Assembly: GCA_002221725.1 (NCBI GenBank)
Contig: NJFT01000119.1
Coordinates: 53,190-117,189, forward strand
Reading direction: 5' to 3'
DNA from: Scedosporium boydii
Taxonomy: Eukaryota; Ascomycota; Sordariomycetes; Microascales; Microascaceae
DNA: 64,000 bases
Shown here: in pieces, positions 1 through 9,869 of the stretch
How positions within the stretch are numbered: the first letter of the stretch is position 1
Layout: each line of letters opens with the position of its first letter
Position numbers and translations under genes: made by a program
The notes under the pieces: model-generated
Told to the model about the DNA's origin: nothing
Database searches by the model: none
Seen by the model: only the letters and a program-made list of their open reading frames with translations

Positions 1-1446
1 CAGAAACTTATAGAAAGGCTGCTTCATGACGACCCTCTCATGAAAAATCGTTGAAGCTTTTCGAGGTCGTTAGAAATATGTGAATTGAGAGGTTTGATGA
101 TGCGATGAAAGAAAAAGAAACTCATGGCAGACCCCGCCCGCCAAGATCCGACATATATGTGTCAAAGTATGGGTGTGGTTCCATTCCTCTTGTAGGATAG
201 TCTGTCTGTCGAGTGGCCATGAAATATTAAAAGCGGCCATGCGGTAACCTGGCCCTTAGAGAATTAAGGAGGGAATTATGCTCATATTAACTACGAAGTA
301 ATTAGAAATGAATTAGCTTTATAACTACTAAAATAGAGCACCAATCTAATAACTACTCTGATGGTGGAAAAGGTGAAAGGACCGCAAAGACGGGGGCGGA
401 AGAACATTATTCCTCACCATAGACCAGGATATAGCTATTTCTGTTCTCTCGTTTCATCTCAAGTAGAGGACAACAAGTTCAACGTCATCAAGTTAGTTCT
501 TTTTAACTCAATTGACTTCTTTTGCCCAGTTCTTACAGGTCATCTTCCATGGCGACCTTAAGTGGCTTTACTACTTGTCTTGTCTGGCCAAGTGTCCTGT
601 ATTAGGCACTTATATGATTCTTCGCCTCTCCCCATTCAGAGGTCTCCTTTTTAAATGTTCTACTGTTATTCCTACTGATCAACAGAGCTGACATCTATCT
701 ATTCCTATTAGGGGACTTTTCAGAAGTTTTTTGCAGGAACTGTTACAGACCATTGACCACACCTATTATTAGGGAGGAGAAATCCAGGAAGCATGCATCC
801 GTCGGTGCTCCCTACTCGCGCAAAGTGCGAAAAAGGTGGCGGACTAAATCAGATTTAGCACTAGTCCTACTATTACTTTTGCGTGTGGCAAGGACTTGCT
901 TGGCCAACCAATTCCCGAGGGTGCAGCTTCCGTGGCGGAACAAAGTAGCTCTCGCTTATCCTTCTTTGTTGGGTTGTGACTGGCATTAATTCAAGCAAGG
1001 TGTCATTATATACCCAGGGTTGCCCCGTCGTTTGCGTGTACCTTCTTGACGACTCTAACCAGAAACCGGGTGGAAAGAAGATCTGGGACAACGACTTTGG
1101 CGCACCAGCGGAAGCTTGAACCCGACAGCCTCTGCGGACTGTACACTAGGGCCTTTTGACCTCCATTCTTCTGCACACGCACCATTAAGCTTTACAAATC
1201 CCCCGCAAATCCGGGGTCCCCAGATTAGCCTCCACCTCGCCCCGCCTCAGGACTCCATCACTATTAGCCATAGCTTCGGAGTTCGATTCCGATAGCCTGC
1301 CTCGCCGAGGATTGAGAGTCAGGGTAATGATACAGAACCTATATAGAGGACTAAGTTCTCGGATGCTCATTGTCCTGGCGAGTACTCTACACCATGTTTT
1401 CTTATGACTGCTGTCAGTCTCCCAGATACTTTTGGAAAAGGCGACC
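1..1446. other. Intergenic region, no recognisable gene
   Basis: Only short reading frames without family resemblance occur here, and the first 720 bases are fairly AT-rich. The last few hundred bases should contain the promoter of the flavoprotein gene that starts at 1447. I see no tRNA, repeat or transposon end that I can support. Confidence 0.5.
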
Positions 1447-3246
1447 ATGCTGCGACCCCTTCCATTGCTGTGCCTCGTTGTACTTTTCAACTCTGTCACT
1501 GGTCAGAGTGAAAAGGACTGGAAGGGTCTCAATGCCTCCGTGCAAGGGCGTCTACATACACTAGCACCATTGGCCCTCCCGTGTTTTTCACAGCATAATG
1601 GGCAGCCAGTAGACGTGGACGATGCGGCTTGCAATGCCGTGCGCGACAACTATACGTCCACTATATTCCGCTCAAGTCGACCAAACGGGTATACCTTCCT
1701 CCAGAACGAGATTTGTGTAGGGGACGAACTGGATCACTGTCTCTTGGACGATTCCGTCAAGCCTGCTGCGACACCGGGAGCAGGCAGCTCCTGCAACCAG
1801 GGCAGCGTCCCGCCATGGTATATCGAGGTCCATAAGAGCTCGGACGTCGTCGCCGCTTTCGAGTTTTCCAAAAAGCATGGCACCCCACTGGCTATCAAGA
1901 ATAGTGGTCACGACATGTTGACCCGAAACACCCAGAAAGGGGGCTTGTCACTGTGGGTGGGCCGGCTGCAGGACAAGGAGTACCACAAGGACTTCATCCC
2001 GAAGGGCTGTCACAAGAAGGAAGCTGTCGGCCGAGCAGTTACCGTCGGGACGGGGTCCCCCACTGCTAGCATTCACGACTTCCTCTCTCAGTACAACAGC
2101 ACCTTCGTCGGCGGATTTTCGGGGACTGTGTCTGCGTCGGGAGGCTGGGTCCAGGGAGGCGGCCACAGCATCCTGTCGCCCGTGTTCGGTCTCGGAGCGG
2201 ACCGGGTCGTTCAGTTCACGGTAGTCACGCCAGACGGGAAAGAGAGAATCGCCAACAGGTGCCAGAACTCAGACCTCTTCTGGGCCTTGCGTGGAGGCGG
2301 CGGCGGCACCTTCGGCGTCGTCTTGGACGCCACGCACAGAGTCGAGCCTGCGGCGCCCGTTGCATGGGCCATGATCACCATACCCCCCAGTTCCTCAGAT
2401 AAGACGGTCATGGAGTGGCTCGAGCTGCAGGCACAAGAGTCACTGAGATTAGGTAGGGAGGGCTGGGGTGGACATGTCGGCGGTTTGTACCTAAGGCGCG
2501 TGAACCCTATCAAGCCCATCGCCAATGTCGACGACGGAGGCGCTGCCGCTAGAGCATCGCTCCAGAAAGTCATCGACTTTGCTCGTGCGCACAACGGGAC
2601 CAGTACCGTGGAAGTCCTCCCAACGTTCTACGACGTCTACACCAAGTACATCAACCCAAGCGGGCTTCAGAACTCGGGCAAGGCCAGATTTATGTCTACC
2701 CGCCTTGCGCCACAAACGATGTTTGAGGACAAAGAAGGAATCGCGACGCTTATGCACTACATCCAGAAAGTTTCCGATCTGGGTTTTGCCCCCAGAGACT
2801 TTTACATTTCTGTCGGGTCTCCCTACGTGGCAGACGCAACGCGCCCCAGGGGGCGCCATCACCGAAGTGAGACATCTGTGCATCCTGCCTGGTACGATGC
2901 CCTTTGGCAACTCGCTGTCAGATTTGACATGGCCTGGAATGCTACCAATGAAGAGAGGGTCAAGAGCTTCGCCGCACTGGGCCAGGCTACCATGATCCAG
3001 GAGGAACTGACCGGCCCCGACGGAGGCTCTTACGGCTTGGAGACCAACCCCTTCACTACCAACTGGCAGAAATCCTGGTGGGGTCCAAACTATAAGAGGC
3101 TCCTGAAAATCAAGAACAAGTACGACCCGCACCGATTGCTCAACTGCTGGAAGTGTGTCGGCTTTGAAGAGTCGGACCTTGAGAGTGAGAGATTCCAATG
3201 CAACGGCAAAATGCAGGATGCTATCGTCAGGGCTGTGGGTGTCTAG
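1447..3246 (+). CDS. Secreted FAD-linked oxidoreductase (PCMH/BBE type)
   Basis: This intronless frame of 599 codons encodes a vanillyl-alcohol-oxidase/berberine-bridge-like flavoprotein, a family that oxidises alcohols, sugars or secondary metabolites outside the cell or in the secretory path. The first 20 residues are a hydrophobic signal peptide (LLCLVVLFNSVTGQ). The FAD-binding PCMH domain shows NSGHDMLTR, where the His is the usual flavin attachment position, and GGWVQGGGHS. The C-terminal BBE part shows YDPHRLLNCWKC. The ATG at 1447 was chosen because it directly precedes the signal peptide; the frame opens upstream only at a TTG. The neighbours are decayed oxidoreductase genes, so a role in specialised metabolism is plausible. 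The substrate cannot be told from the sequence. The stop codon lies inside the first copy of a tandem repeat. Confidence 0.88.
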   Translation: MLRPLPLLCLVVLFNSVTGQSEKDWKGLNASVQGRLHTLAPLALPCFSQHNGQPVDVDDAACNAVRDNYTSTIFRSSRPNGYTFLQNEICVGDELDHCLLDDSVKPAATPGAGSSCNQGSVPPWYIEVHKSSDVVAAFEFSKKHGTPLAIKNSGHDMLTRNTQKGGLSLWVGRLQDKEYHKDFIPKGCHKKEAVGRAVTVGTGSPTASIHDFLSQYNSTFVGGFSGTVSASGGWVQGGGHSILSPVFGLGADRVVQFTVVTPDGKERIANRCQNSDLFWALRGGGGGTFGVVLDATHRVEPAAPVAWAMITIPPSSSDKTVMEWLELQAQESLRLGREGWGGHVGGLYLRRVNPIKPIANVDDGGAAARASLQKVIDFARAHNGTSTVEVLPTFYDVYTKYINPSGLQNSGKARFMSTRLAPQTMFEDKEGIATLMHYIQKVSDLGFAPRDFYISVGSPYVADATRPRGRHHRSETSVHPAWYDALWQLAVRFDMAWNATNEERVKSFAALGQATMIQEELTGPDGGSYGLETNPFTTNWQKSWWGPNYKRLLKIKNKYDPHRLLNCWKCVGFEESDLESERFQCNGKMQDAIVRAVGV

Positions 3247-3365
3247 ACCCCCCAGTTCCGGCCTCTTAAATCATCAGGGCTGTGGGTGTCTAGACCCCCA
3301 GTTCCGGCCTCTTAAATCATCAGGGCTGTGGGTGTCTAGACCCCCAGTTCCGGCCTCTTAAATCA
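3227..3365. repeat. 46-bp tandem triplication overlapping a stop codon
   Basis: Three head-to-tail copies are visible at 3227-3273, 3274-3319 and 3320-3365. They are identical except that the first has one extra C. The first copy contains the last codons and the TAG (3244-3246) of the upstream flavoprotein gene, so the gene's 3' end was amplified into its own 3' UTR, probably by slippage or unequal exchange. Confidence 0.93.
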
Positions 3366-3499
3366 TCATCATTTTCATTCTTAATTATTCCTATATTTCA
3401 TACTACTTCAATGCAAGAAGCTACTAAATTAGTACTTTCGCTCTCGATCTTTTTATCAGTACTAGTTTCAACTTCTAAATTATCTATAAGAGCCCTCTA

Positions 3500-4473
3500 T
3501 ACTTAATAAATGGCTCACGCGGCACGCTGCATAGTTGAGTTGAAGACATCGTTGCTCCAGAGCCGCAGGACATCCCCCACGTTGAAAACCACGGTTCCGG
3601 GGACACGGGGCACAGGCGTGAATTTCCCCTTTTCATTGGGTCTTCGACCTCGGGCCCGCCTACGTCTTTTTAGAACAGGAGCCCCACTAGATTGCTATTA
3701 CTTTGTATACGAGACTCGAAAGAAGGAGATGTTTCTTATGGTGCCATAAAATTTCACATAATCGTCGCGGAATCAAAAGGGAGTAGGACAGCCCGCCCGG
3801 GGGGGTTGAGGGTTGGAAATAGTCTTGTAGAACTTACTCCAATAATCACTATGCGCCGGATACCGTAGCAGCCGAAGCTGTTTCTCTCTTCCCAGGCAAA
3901 ACGGAAGGAAGTAGTCCCGTTTCAGGTCCAAGCACATGGCGACTGCTACGGTAAGTCATCCTGTACGTGAAAGCACGTCGTGTAGAATCCAACAAAGAAT
4001 TTGCTGAAACCTGGGAGGACGTCGCTTGACGGCCAGGTGTTAGGCATGCATCGCCCTCGCCGCTAATGTCGAAGGACTCTTTGACGTCGGGAACTTGGTC
4101 ACGGCGGGTAGAGAGGTGGCGACTGAGGCTGTGGCGCCGTGAACGACTTTCTCTAGCCCAGGGGACGAGTAGGACCTGTAGTGCGCGCCAGAGGCGGGAT
4201 GTGGAGCTTTCTGCTTCTCGGACGACGGAAGAGTGAAGAATCGTTTGCTCTAGAAATGCTGAGTTGTGAGGCTGCTCGTAGGGCGCCGGGAGAGGCACTA
4301 CTATTCTCTACTCCTCCGGTACATACCCATTGAAAAGCCTCGTCGACGAGTGATTGCGGTATGATATGGTTCTTGATATAGGCGAAGCTAATCCTCCTCA
4401 AAACTTCCAGGAGCCTATCCGCGGTGCTGTTGGCCTCTGATTCCATTCCTGAGCGAAAAGTGTCGAGGTCCAT
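3500..4473 (-). pseudogene. 2-oxoglutarate/Fe(II) dioxygenase remnant (isopenicillin N synthase-like)
   Basis: Two pieces on the minus strand resemble the two ends of this oxygenase family. Near 4320-4390 the frame reads FAYIKNHIIPQSLVDEAF, the conserved N-terminal DIOX_N motif. Near 3530-3640 it reads GKFTPVPRVPGTVVFNVGD followed by LRLWSNDVFNSTMQRA, the C-terminal double-stranded-beta-helix segment. In live enzymes the last motif is S-T-x-H-R, where His binds iron; here it is S-T-M-Q-R and a stop follows within a few codons. The stretch between is broken into different frames and no HxD motif is recognisable. Intact family members hydroxylate or desaturate metabolites in the cytosol. I infer a dead gene, not one with introns I failed to place. 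Confidence 0.7.
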
Positions 4474-5194
4474 AATGGGGATGGACGAGTAGAGCCGAGC
4501 TGTTGCGGTGCATTGCAGTCGGCTGAGTGCGGATCCTTTTTGGCTACTCTGATAAAGGCGATCTGGGTGTTTCGGGACTATCGGCCGGAGGTTGTGGTGA
4601 CACCTGTTCGAGGCCCCAGTTTCGCCGCCAGATACAGCATGTTGCGCGACCTACGAAGTACATACCAATAAATCGCAATAAGCCCACCTGTACTGTTGTG
4701 AATTCCCAACCTGCTACCGTCTGCCAGCGGCGGAGAAAATTCACAAAGCTGGCCTCTCGCTCTCGCCATGTCCTCCGTGACCATGCTACCTAGCGGAATG
4801 ATTTACCAGCTTTCTGACGACCTATTGGCGGCACTTGCTGTCGACCTCACCGCCAAAAGCTCTTGGCTCGACATCACGGTCCTAGTGCACTCCGAACCCA
4901 TATACTGGATCGACGACGTCCGTATACTGTTAACCAGCCGGTAAAGTCTACAATGCCTGAAGCCCTACCACAGTGGGATGACGACCATACACCACCCTCT
5001 CGAGGTAGCGGCGGCAAAGCACACGGGTACAAAGTGTTCCCAGGTGGTGTTGGACGGCTGATTGGTCCAAGCGAGTCGCAACGATCGCCGTGTCGGGGCC
5101 TCATCGCGAAACCCATACCCGTAAACCCCGAGCTACCATACAGAAGTCATTTTAGCACACCGTGGTTCGGGAAAATATCAATGGGTTTGGGGGG
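4474..5194. other. Region between two gene remnants, nothing recognised
   Basis: Several frames of 70-110 codons exist on both strands, but none shows a family motif and none joins convincingly to either flanking remnant. It may hold diverged leftovers of the same decayed locus. Confidence 0.4.
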
Positions 5195-5510
<316 letters not shown>

Positions 5511-6042
5511 AATACCATGAATCTACGGATTATAGACCATTTTATTAATATCCTACCATTTTTACCCGTATTTGAATAGAATTTCCAAAGGCCGGCTTAA
5601 TTTCTCTTATTGTGCAGCTTTTTAGGACTAACGCTTTACAGCTCAGTAGGTGTCCTCGAATATATTTAGTTATGTAATTCTAGGGAACTTCAAGACATAC
5701 ATGTGCCATGCCCAAAATGATTTTGTCGGAGGGTTTTTGTCGGGGATTTTGGTCGGGGGTTTTTGCCGGGGGGTTTTGTCGGGGGTGTTCTTGCTCTAAA
5801 AGGAGAGGGAAATCCAGAGTGGGCGTGGAATTCGAGGAAGCATGTAATTTTCTTAGGGCCACATGATTGATTCCCTATCGTCGCCGTTGCCTTGACATCG
5901 AAGGCGTGTACTTGTCTGCCTCAACTTCTTCTCAACCCGAGCTCTTGCACTGGGGCTCGGTAATCCTATCTTTTCCCGCTCGATATCTTCGCAAGCACCA
6001 AACTATTATTGACTAACAGCATTACTATCATCCGGCTTCACG
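5511..6042. other. Upstream region of the 6.0-kb SDR gene
   Basis: The stretch contains a G-rich minisatellite (5721-5787, listed separately) and otherwise no gene. The last part should hold the promoter of the SDR gene that starts at 6043. Confidence 0.5.
5721..5787. repeat. G-rich minisatellite (TTTTGTCGGGGG-like units)
   Basis: About five degenerate units of 13-15 bp follow each other, each with a T-run, then GTC/GCC, then three to six G. At least four G-tracts of three or more lie on the plus strand, which is the pattern needed for a G-quadruplex. It lies about 255-320 bp upstream of the SDR start codon. Confidence 0.8.
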
Positions 6043-7038
6043 ATGGTATCTGACCAAGATATTCGAGCCTCCAACGCACTGATCAATGGCGCCACGGCGC
6101 CCCGCGTCGCCGTCTTCGTCGGCGGCACATCTGGCATCGGACAACTCACGGTCAAAGCCTTGGTCGCTACGGGCACGAGCGTGAGAATCTACCTCATCGG
6201 ACGCCAAAGCTCCGCGGAGCGCATGCGCACTTTCATCGAGCAACTGCACACCATCAACCCCGAAGCGGAAGTCATCTGGACCGAGGGCCAAATTGCGCTT
6301 CTCGCAGACACGAAACGAATTTGCGACGTCATCAAGAGCAAAGAGTCGCGCGTCGACTTGTTGTTCCTTACCGCGGGCTACGCACCGTTTGGCGCCCGCA
6401 ACGAGACGTCCGAGGGTATCGAAGTCACGCAAAGCCTGGAGTACTACTCGCGAATCCTATTCATCCAACATCTCCTACCCCTTCTTGATCGATCGGAAGC
6501 CCCCAGGGTCGTCAGTGTTTTGGGAGGGGGGCTGGAACGGGCGTCTCTCGACCTGGACGACCTCGACTTGAAGAAACCTGGGAATTTCGGCGCTCTTAAG
6601 GCTCAGCCGCAGTTCTTAACCATGAATACTATCGCCCTGGAAAAGCTAGCCAACGACGCCCCAAACGTGACATTCATACACTCCTGGCCTGGGTGGGTCA
6701 ACACGGGAAACGCGAGAAGAGGTGCGGAGCCGAATTCGATCATGGCCTGGTTTGTACGCCTTATTCTCGAACCTATCATCAGCCTATTCGCGATCAACGA
6801 TGACGTTTCTGGGCAGAGATATCTGTTCCAGAGCACGAGCGCAGCTTTTGGCGGCCGCGGTGTGCCGTGGAACGGCAAGGTGGGTCTAAACACGCTGGAG
6901 AAACCGGAGAACGGACTGTTTCTCGTTAATTATAAGTGCGACTGCACTTCGAACGCTAGAAAAGTGGCATTGCTCCGAGAGTCAGCCCGGGAAAGGGTTT
7001 GGAGCCACACGCAGGAGATTCTTCGACCATATCTATAG
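6043..7038 (+). CDS. Short-chain dehydrogenase/reductase family protein
   Basis: Intronless frame of 331 residues with a Rossmann-type N-terminus: GGTSGIGQ (about residues 27-34) is the cofactor loop and LLFLTAGYAP takes the place of the NAG motif. The family reduces or oxidises small carbonyl/alcohol substrates with NAD(P)H. The catalytic Y-x-x-x-K motif expected after the central strand is not there; the segment reads LTMNTIALEKLA, so the Tyr position is changed. Many fungal SDR-like proteins of this length share that deviation, so the protein may have another chemistry or be non-catalytic. The ATG at 6043 gives the full Rossmann start. It lies downstream of the decayed oxygenase and MetAP2 remnants. 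Confidence 0.82.
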   Translation: MVSDQDIRASNALINGATAPRVAVFVGGTSGIGQLTVKALVATGTSVRIYLIGRQSSAERMRTFIEQLHTINPEAEVIWTEGQIALLADTKRICDVIKSKESRVDLLFLTAGYAPFGARNETSEGIEVTQSLEYYSRILFIQHLLPLLDRSEAPRVVSVLGGGLERASLDLDDLDLKKPGNFGALKAQPQFLTMNTIALEKLANDAPNVTFIHSWPGWVNTGNARRGAEPNSIMAWFVRLILEPIISLFAINDDVSGQRYLFQSTSAAFGGRGVPWNGKVGLNTLEKPENGLFLVNYKCDCTSNARKVALLRESARERVWSHTQEILRPYL

Positions 7039-7206
7039 ATAGGGATTTCCTTCGTAGTACTTTATATATACTTCTATATCTATAGTACAAACTAGTTTAA
7101 AGATTACTTCTATAACAAAGACAAAGACGACGTCAAGTAAAAAAACCAATATATTAATCCGCTTGAAAACAACAAGAAAAGGACGAAAAAGGAGGCCTGG
7201 CGCCAA

Positions 7207-8810
7207 CTATCCCTCCGTGTAGTTTGGAAACGTCGCCTCCATGTTGGCTACGGATTCCTCAACTGATAGACTAGACGTCAGGCGTTCCTCGCTGAGATAG
7301 AAGGGCTCCGGAAACCAGTCGCTAATGTCCTCGCCACGCATCATAGCCGCGACTGCCTTACCGGCCAACCAGCAGAAAGCCATACCACCGCCATTGTAAC
7401 CGGCAGCAATCCACTCGCCGACTACTTCCCGGCCCGCTAGAGATACGGGCAATGGCCCAACCAAGGGGGCTTCATCTGCGGTGAACCCCTGAATGCCTGA
7501 CCATTGGCTGATGAGGCGGTTGTGATCGGGGTTCTTCTGGCCGAGAAATCTAGAGAGTGACCTTTGCAAATAGCCAGGTACCTCGGAGGCAAGCCAGCTA
7601 TCATCCGGTGTAAGGGCCTCGGGGGGGGGGGGGGGGGGGTGTGTATCCGCCACCGAAGAAGAATTGGCTAGTAAAGGCATTCTGCTGCAGATAGAAAATT
7701 CCGGATTCTGTTCGCTTTGTAGTAGCGTCATATCGAGGCTCATGATGGACACTCCAAGACACGCTATCTCCCAGATTGGGGACCTCGGGGCCGAGGTCCT
7801 GCACCGTCATGCTCTCTCGGTAGGGATATACGAGCCCGCGAAGGCCAGGGAGCAAGTGACTGGTGTGCCCGTTTGTGGCATATACAACTCTGGCGGCATG
7901 GATTGTGCCTCTTGGAGTCGTTACTTGATATCGGTATTTTTCGTTCGTATTGGGGTCGAGTGAGACCTTTGTGACTGGGGTGTTGGCGTCGACCGTCAGA
8001 TTCTGTGGATGCGCGGCAAGCAGCAACTCCCATATTTTCATTATGAATCGATAGGGCCACATGGTGCCAGCCGGGAACCGCACAGCACCCACAACGTCGT
8101 GGAGGCCGTATTCCTTTCAGAGGGAATAATGTTAGAGAAAGCCTCTTCCAACGGAGAGTACACACCAAGCTCCGCCTTGGTGGCCGGTGGCCCCGGAAGG
8201 AAGAACGGGGAGGGAGGATGTCGGAACCTACTTCTCTCGCTGTCTTGGCTGTCATAAAAGTGTACTTGCCGCTTTCTTCGGGGAAATCTGCTTCATATTC
8301 TGCAACGCTGTCCTTGGCTGCTGCCAAGGATTCCTCGTCGCCGAAGCCGCGGACCCGCTCAACGGGACGGTATTGAGACTCCTCGCAAGCGTAACGCTGT
8401 GCGGCCTCGGCCACCATGTCAACGTTGGTAAAGGTGAAATTGAGGATCTTAAATGCGAGTTCGGTGCCCACGCTCCGCTTCAGAGATGCATAGGATATCG
8501 CCCCGTAGGTTATCACGTGGCCGCCGTTCCGACCAGTGGCACCGGAGCAGAGGGTGCGGGCTTCAACGACGGCTACTTGGAGGTTTGGGTCATCTTCAAG
8601 TGCGTGAAAGGCGATGCTAGTGCCTGAGATTCCGGACCCGATGACGACGACATCGACTGTCTCGGGCAGAGACGGAGAGTGTACTGTGGCCAGGTGATGA
8701 GGAATCGAAAGCCAATACGGCTCGGTTGGGTAAGGGTGAGGAAGTCCCGGGTCCGCTGTGACAAGGTCTCGCAAGGAGGACGGGATCGGACGACATCCGG
8801 GGGAGGGCAT
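7207..8810 (-). CDS. DAO-family FAD-dependent oxidoreductase FAD-1, frameshifted at a C19 run
   Basis: Exon 1 is 8232-8810, the intron 8114-8231 (phase 0) and exon 2 7207-8113. The protein has the dinucleotide fold VDVVVIGSGISG, the signature CSGATGRNGGH, then TMWPYRF, YATNGHTSHLLPGLRGL and a C-terminal WSGIQGFTADEAPLVG plus WIAAGYNGGGM. This is the D-amino-acid/glycine/sarcosine-oxidase-like fold, which oxidises amines or amino acids with FAD. Exon 2 is one nucleotide too long for a single frame: a run of 19 C on the coding strand (plus-strand G at 7621-7639) joins two frames, whereas 18 or 21 would restore continuity. The same frame continues upstream of the ATG into a hydrophobic signal-like stretch without an ATG, so an upstream exon may exist. 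It is paralogous to the genes at 18.5 and 26 kb, sharing the intron position with the former. Confidence 0.8.
7621..7639. repeat. G19 homopolymer inside a coding exon
   Basis: Nineteen uninterrupted G on the plus strand lie in exon 2 of FAD-1. On the coding strand they encode a proline run, and their length decides the reading frame of the last 140 or so residues. Confidence 0.95.
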
Positions 8811-9869
8811 CGCAAGGGAAAAGGGAATAAGCCAGAAACTCAAAGTCCAGAGTCTTAGTAGACGAACTATTATCAATGATGTATTATATGTCGAAGTTCA
8901 GGCGGGATCTGAAGGGTTGGATCTGTACAGAAGGATGGCTCAGCAAAGCGAGCCGAAGAAATGGATGGGATTTATACCAAAGGTTTGAATCCAAAAAGAA
9001 AAAGAAAAAGAACGAGAACAAGAAGAAAAAAAAACCCGAAATAAGATCCACCGGTACATGACATCTGAACTATTCGGATACCACGGACGCAGTGCTTGAA
9101 AATTCGCCGTCGGCCATATCCACCCATTCGACCTTTTTCAGCTTACGAAGAGGGACGCTCAGTGGAAACCAATTAAAGCCCCAGAAACCTAAACATTGAG
9201 GCCATTTGATCCAATGCACAAATGTTGTTAAGCGTGGCTGGTGCTATTTTGGCGTTTTGACCTGATCCCATTAGGTTTTCGCATGCTAGATTTGAAAATT
9301 GGTGAATAGCCTAGACCTCCCGGCCTGGCCCAGGTCTTGGAACTATTGTATTCGTAATTGATCCATACATTGGTACCCACCCAAGCCAACTGCTGCCTGG
9401 CCCAGCCAAAATTGCGGAAGAACTTGACGCTACCCCCCACTGCAAGTTCTCCATTGAGGCGTTCCCAGCTTATTGCAATGGCCAGCCACCATTGCGAACG
9501 TGGACTTCGTGAATGAGGTGTTATTATCAGTCAGATTAGCGATACGACCCGACCATAACATCAATTCAAAATTGGCATGCTTGGTCGGCCCAAAAAGCAC
9601 ACCAGGCTTCGGGGACGATCGTCTTCAAAATGCAGCGATAGTACAAGTCTCCTCCCTGCACTGTAACAGTAACTGCTGCCTCCGGTTACAAATGATGAGT
9701 TTACTCGACTATTCACCACCTTCGTCTCTGGCAGCTACCATCCATGGTTGCGCCTGTATCACAGAGGCACGAAGTAACGGCCGAGGCCGCTGAGAGACTC
9801 TCTCCACTTGGCTCAACGTCTTCTACCATTCCGTAAACTCTTGCCCACTCGGCTTTCTCGAGCCTAACT
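8811..9869. other. Intergenic region between FAD-1 and the regulator gene
   Basis: No gene recognised. A purine-rich run occupies about 8992-9034. The frame of FAD-1 continues to about 8876 as a hydrophobic stretch, so the first part may be an untranslated leader or carry a missed first exon. Confidence 0.45.

Noticed and set aside
1275..1292. tRNA T-arm-like string (agttcgattcc)
   Set aside because: The loop can be drawn, but the flanking five-base stem in tRNA register does not pair and no acceptor or anticodon arm fits around it.
2211..3198. Long antisense frames inside the first flavoprotein gene
   Set aside because: They are shadows of a GC-rich coding region; the plus-strand frame carries all family motifs.
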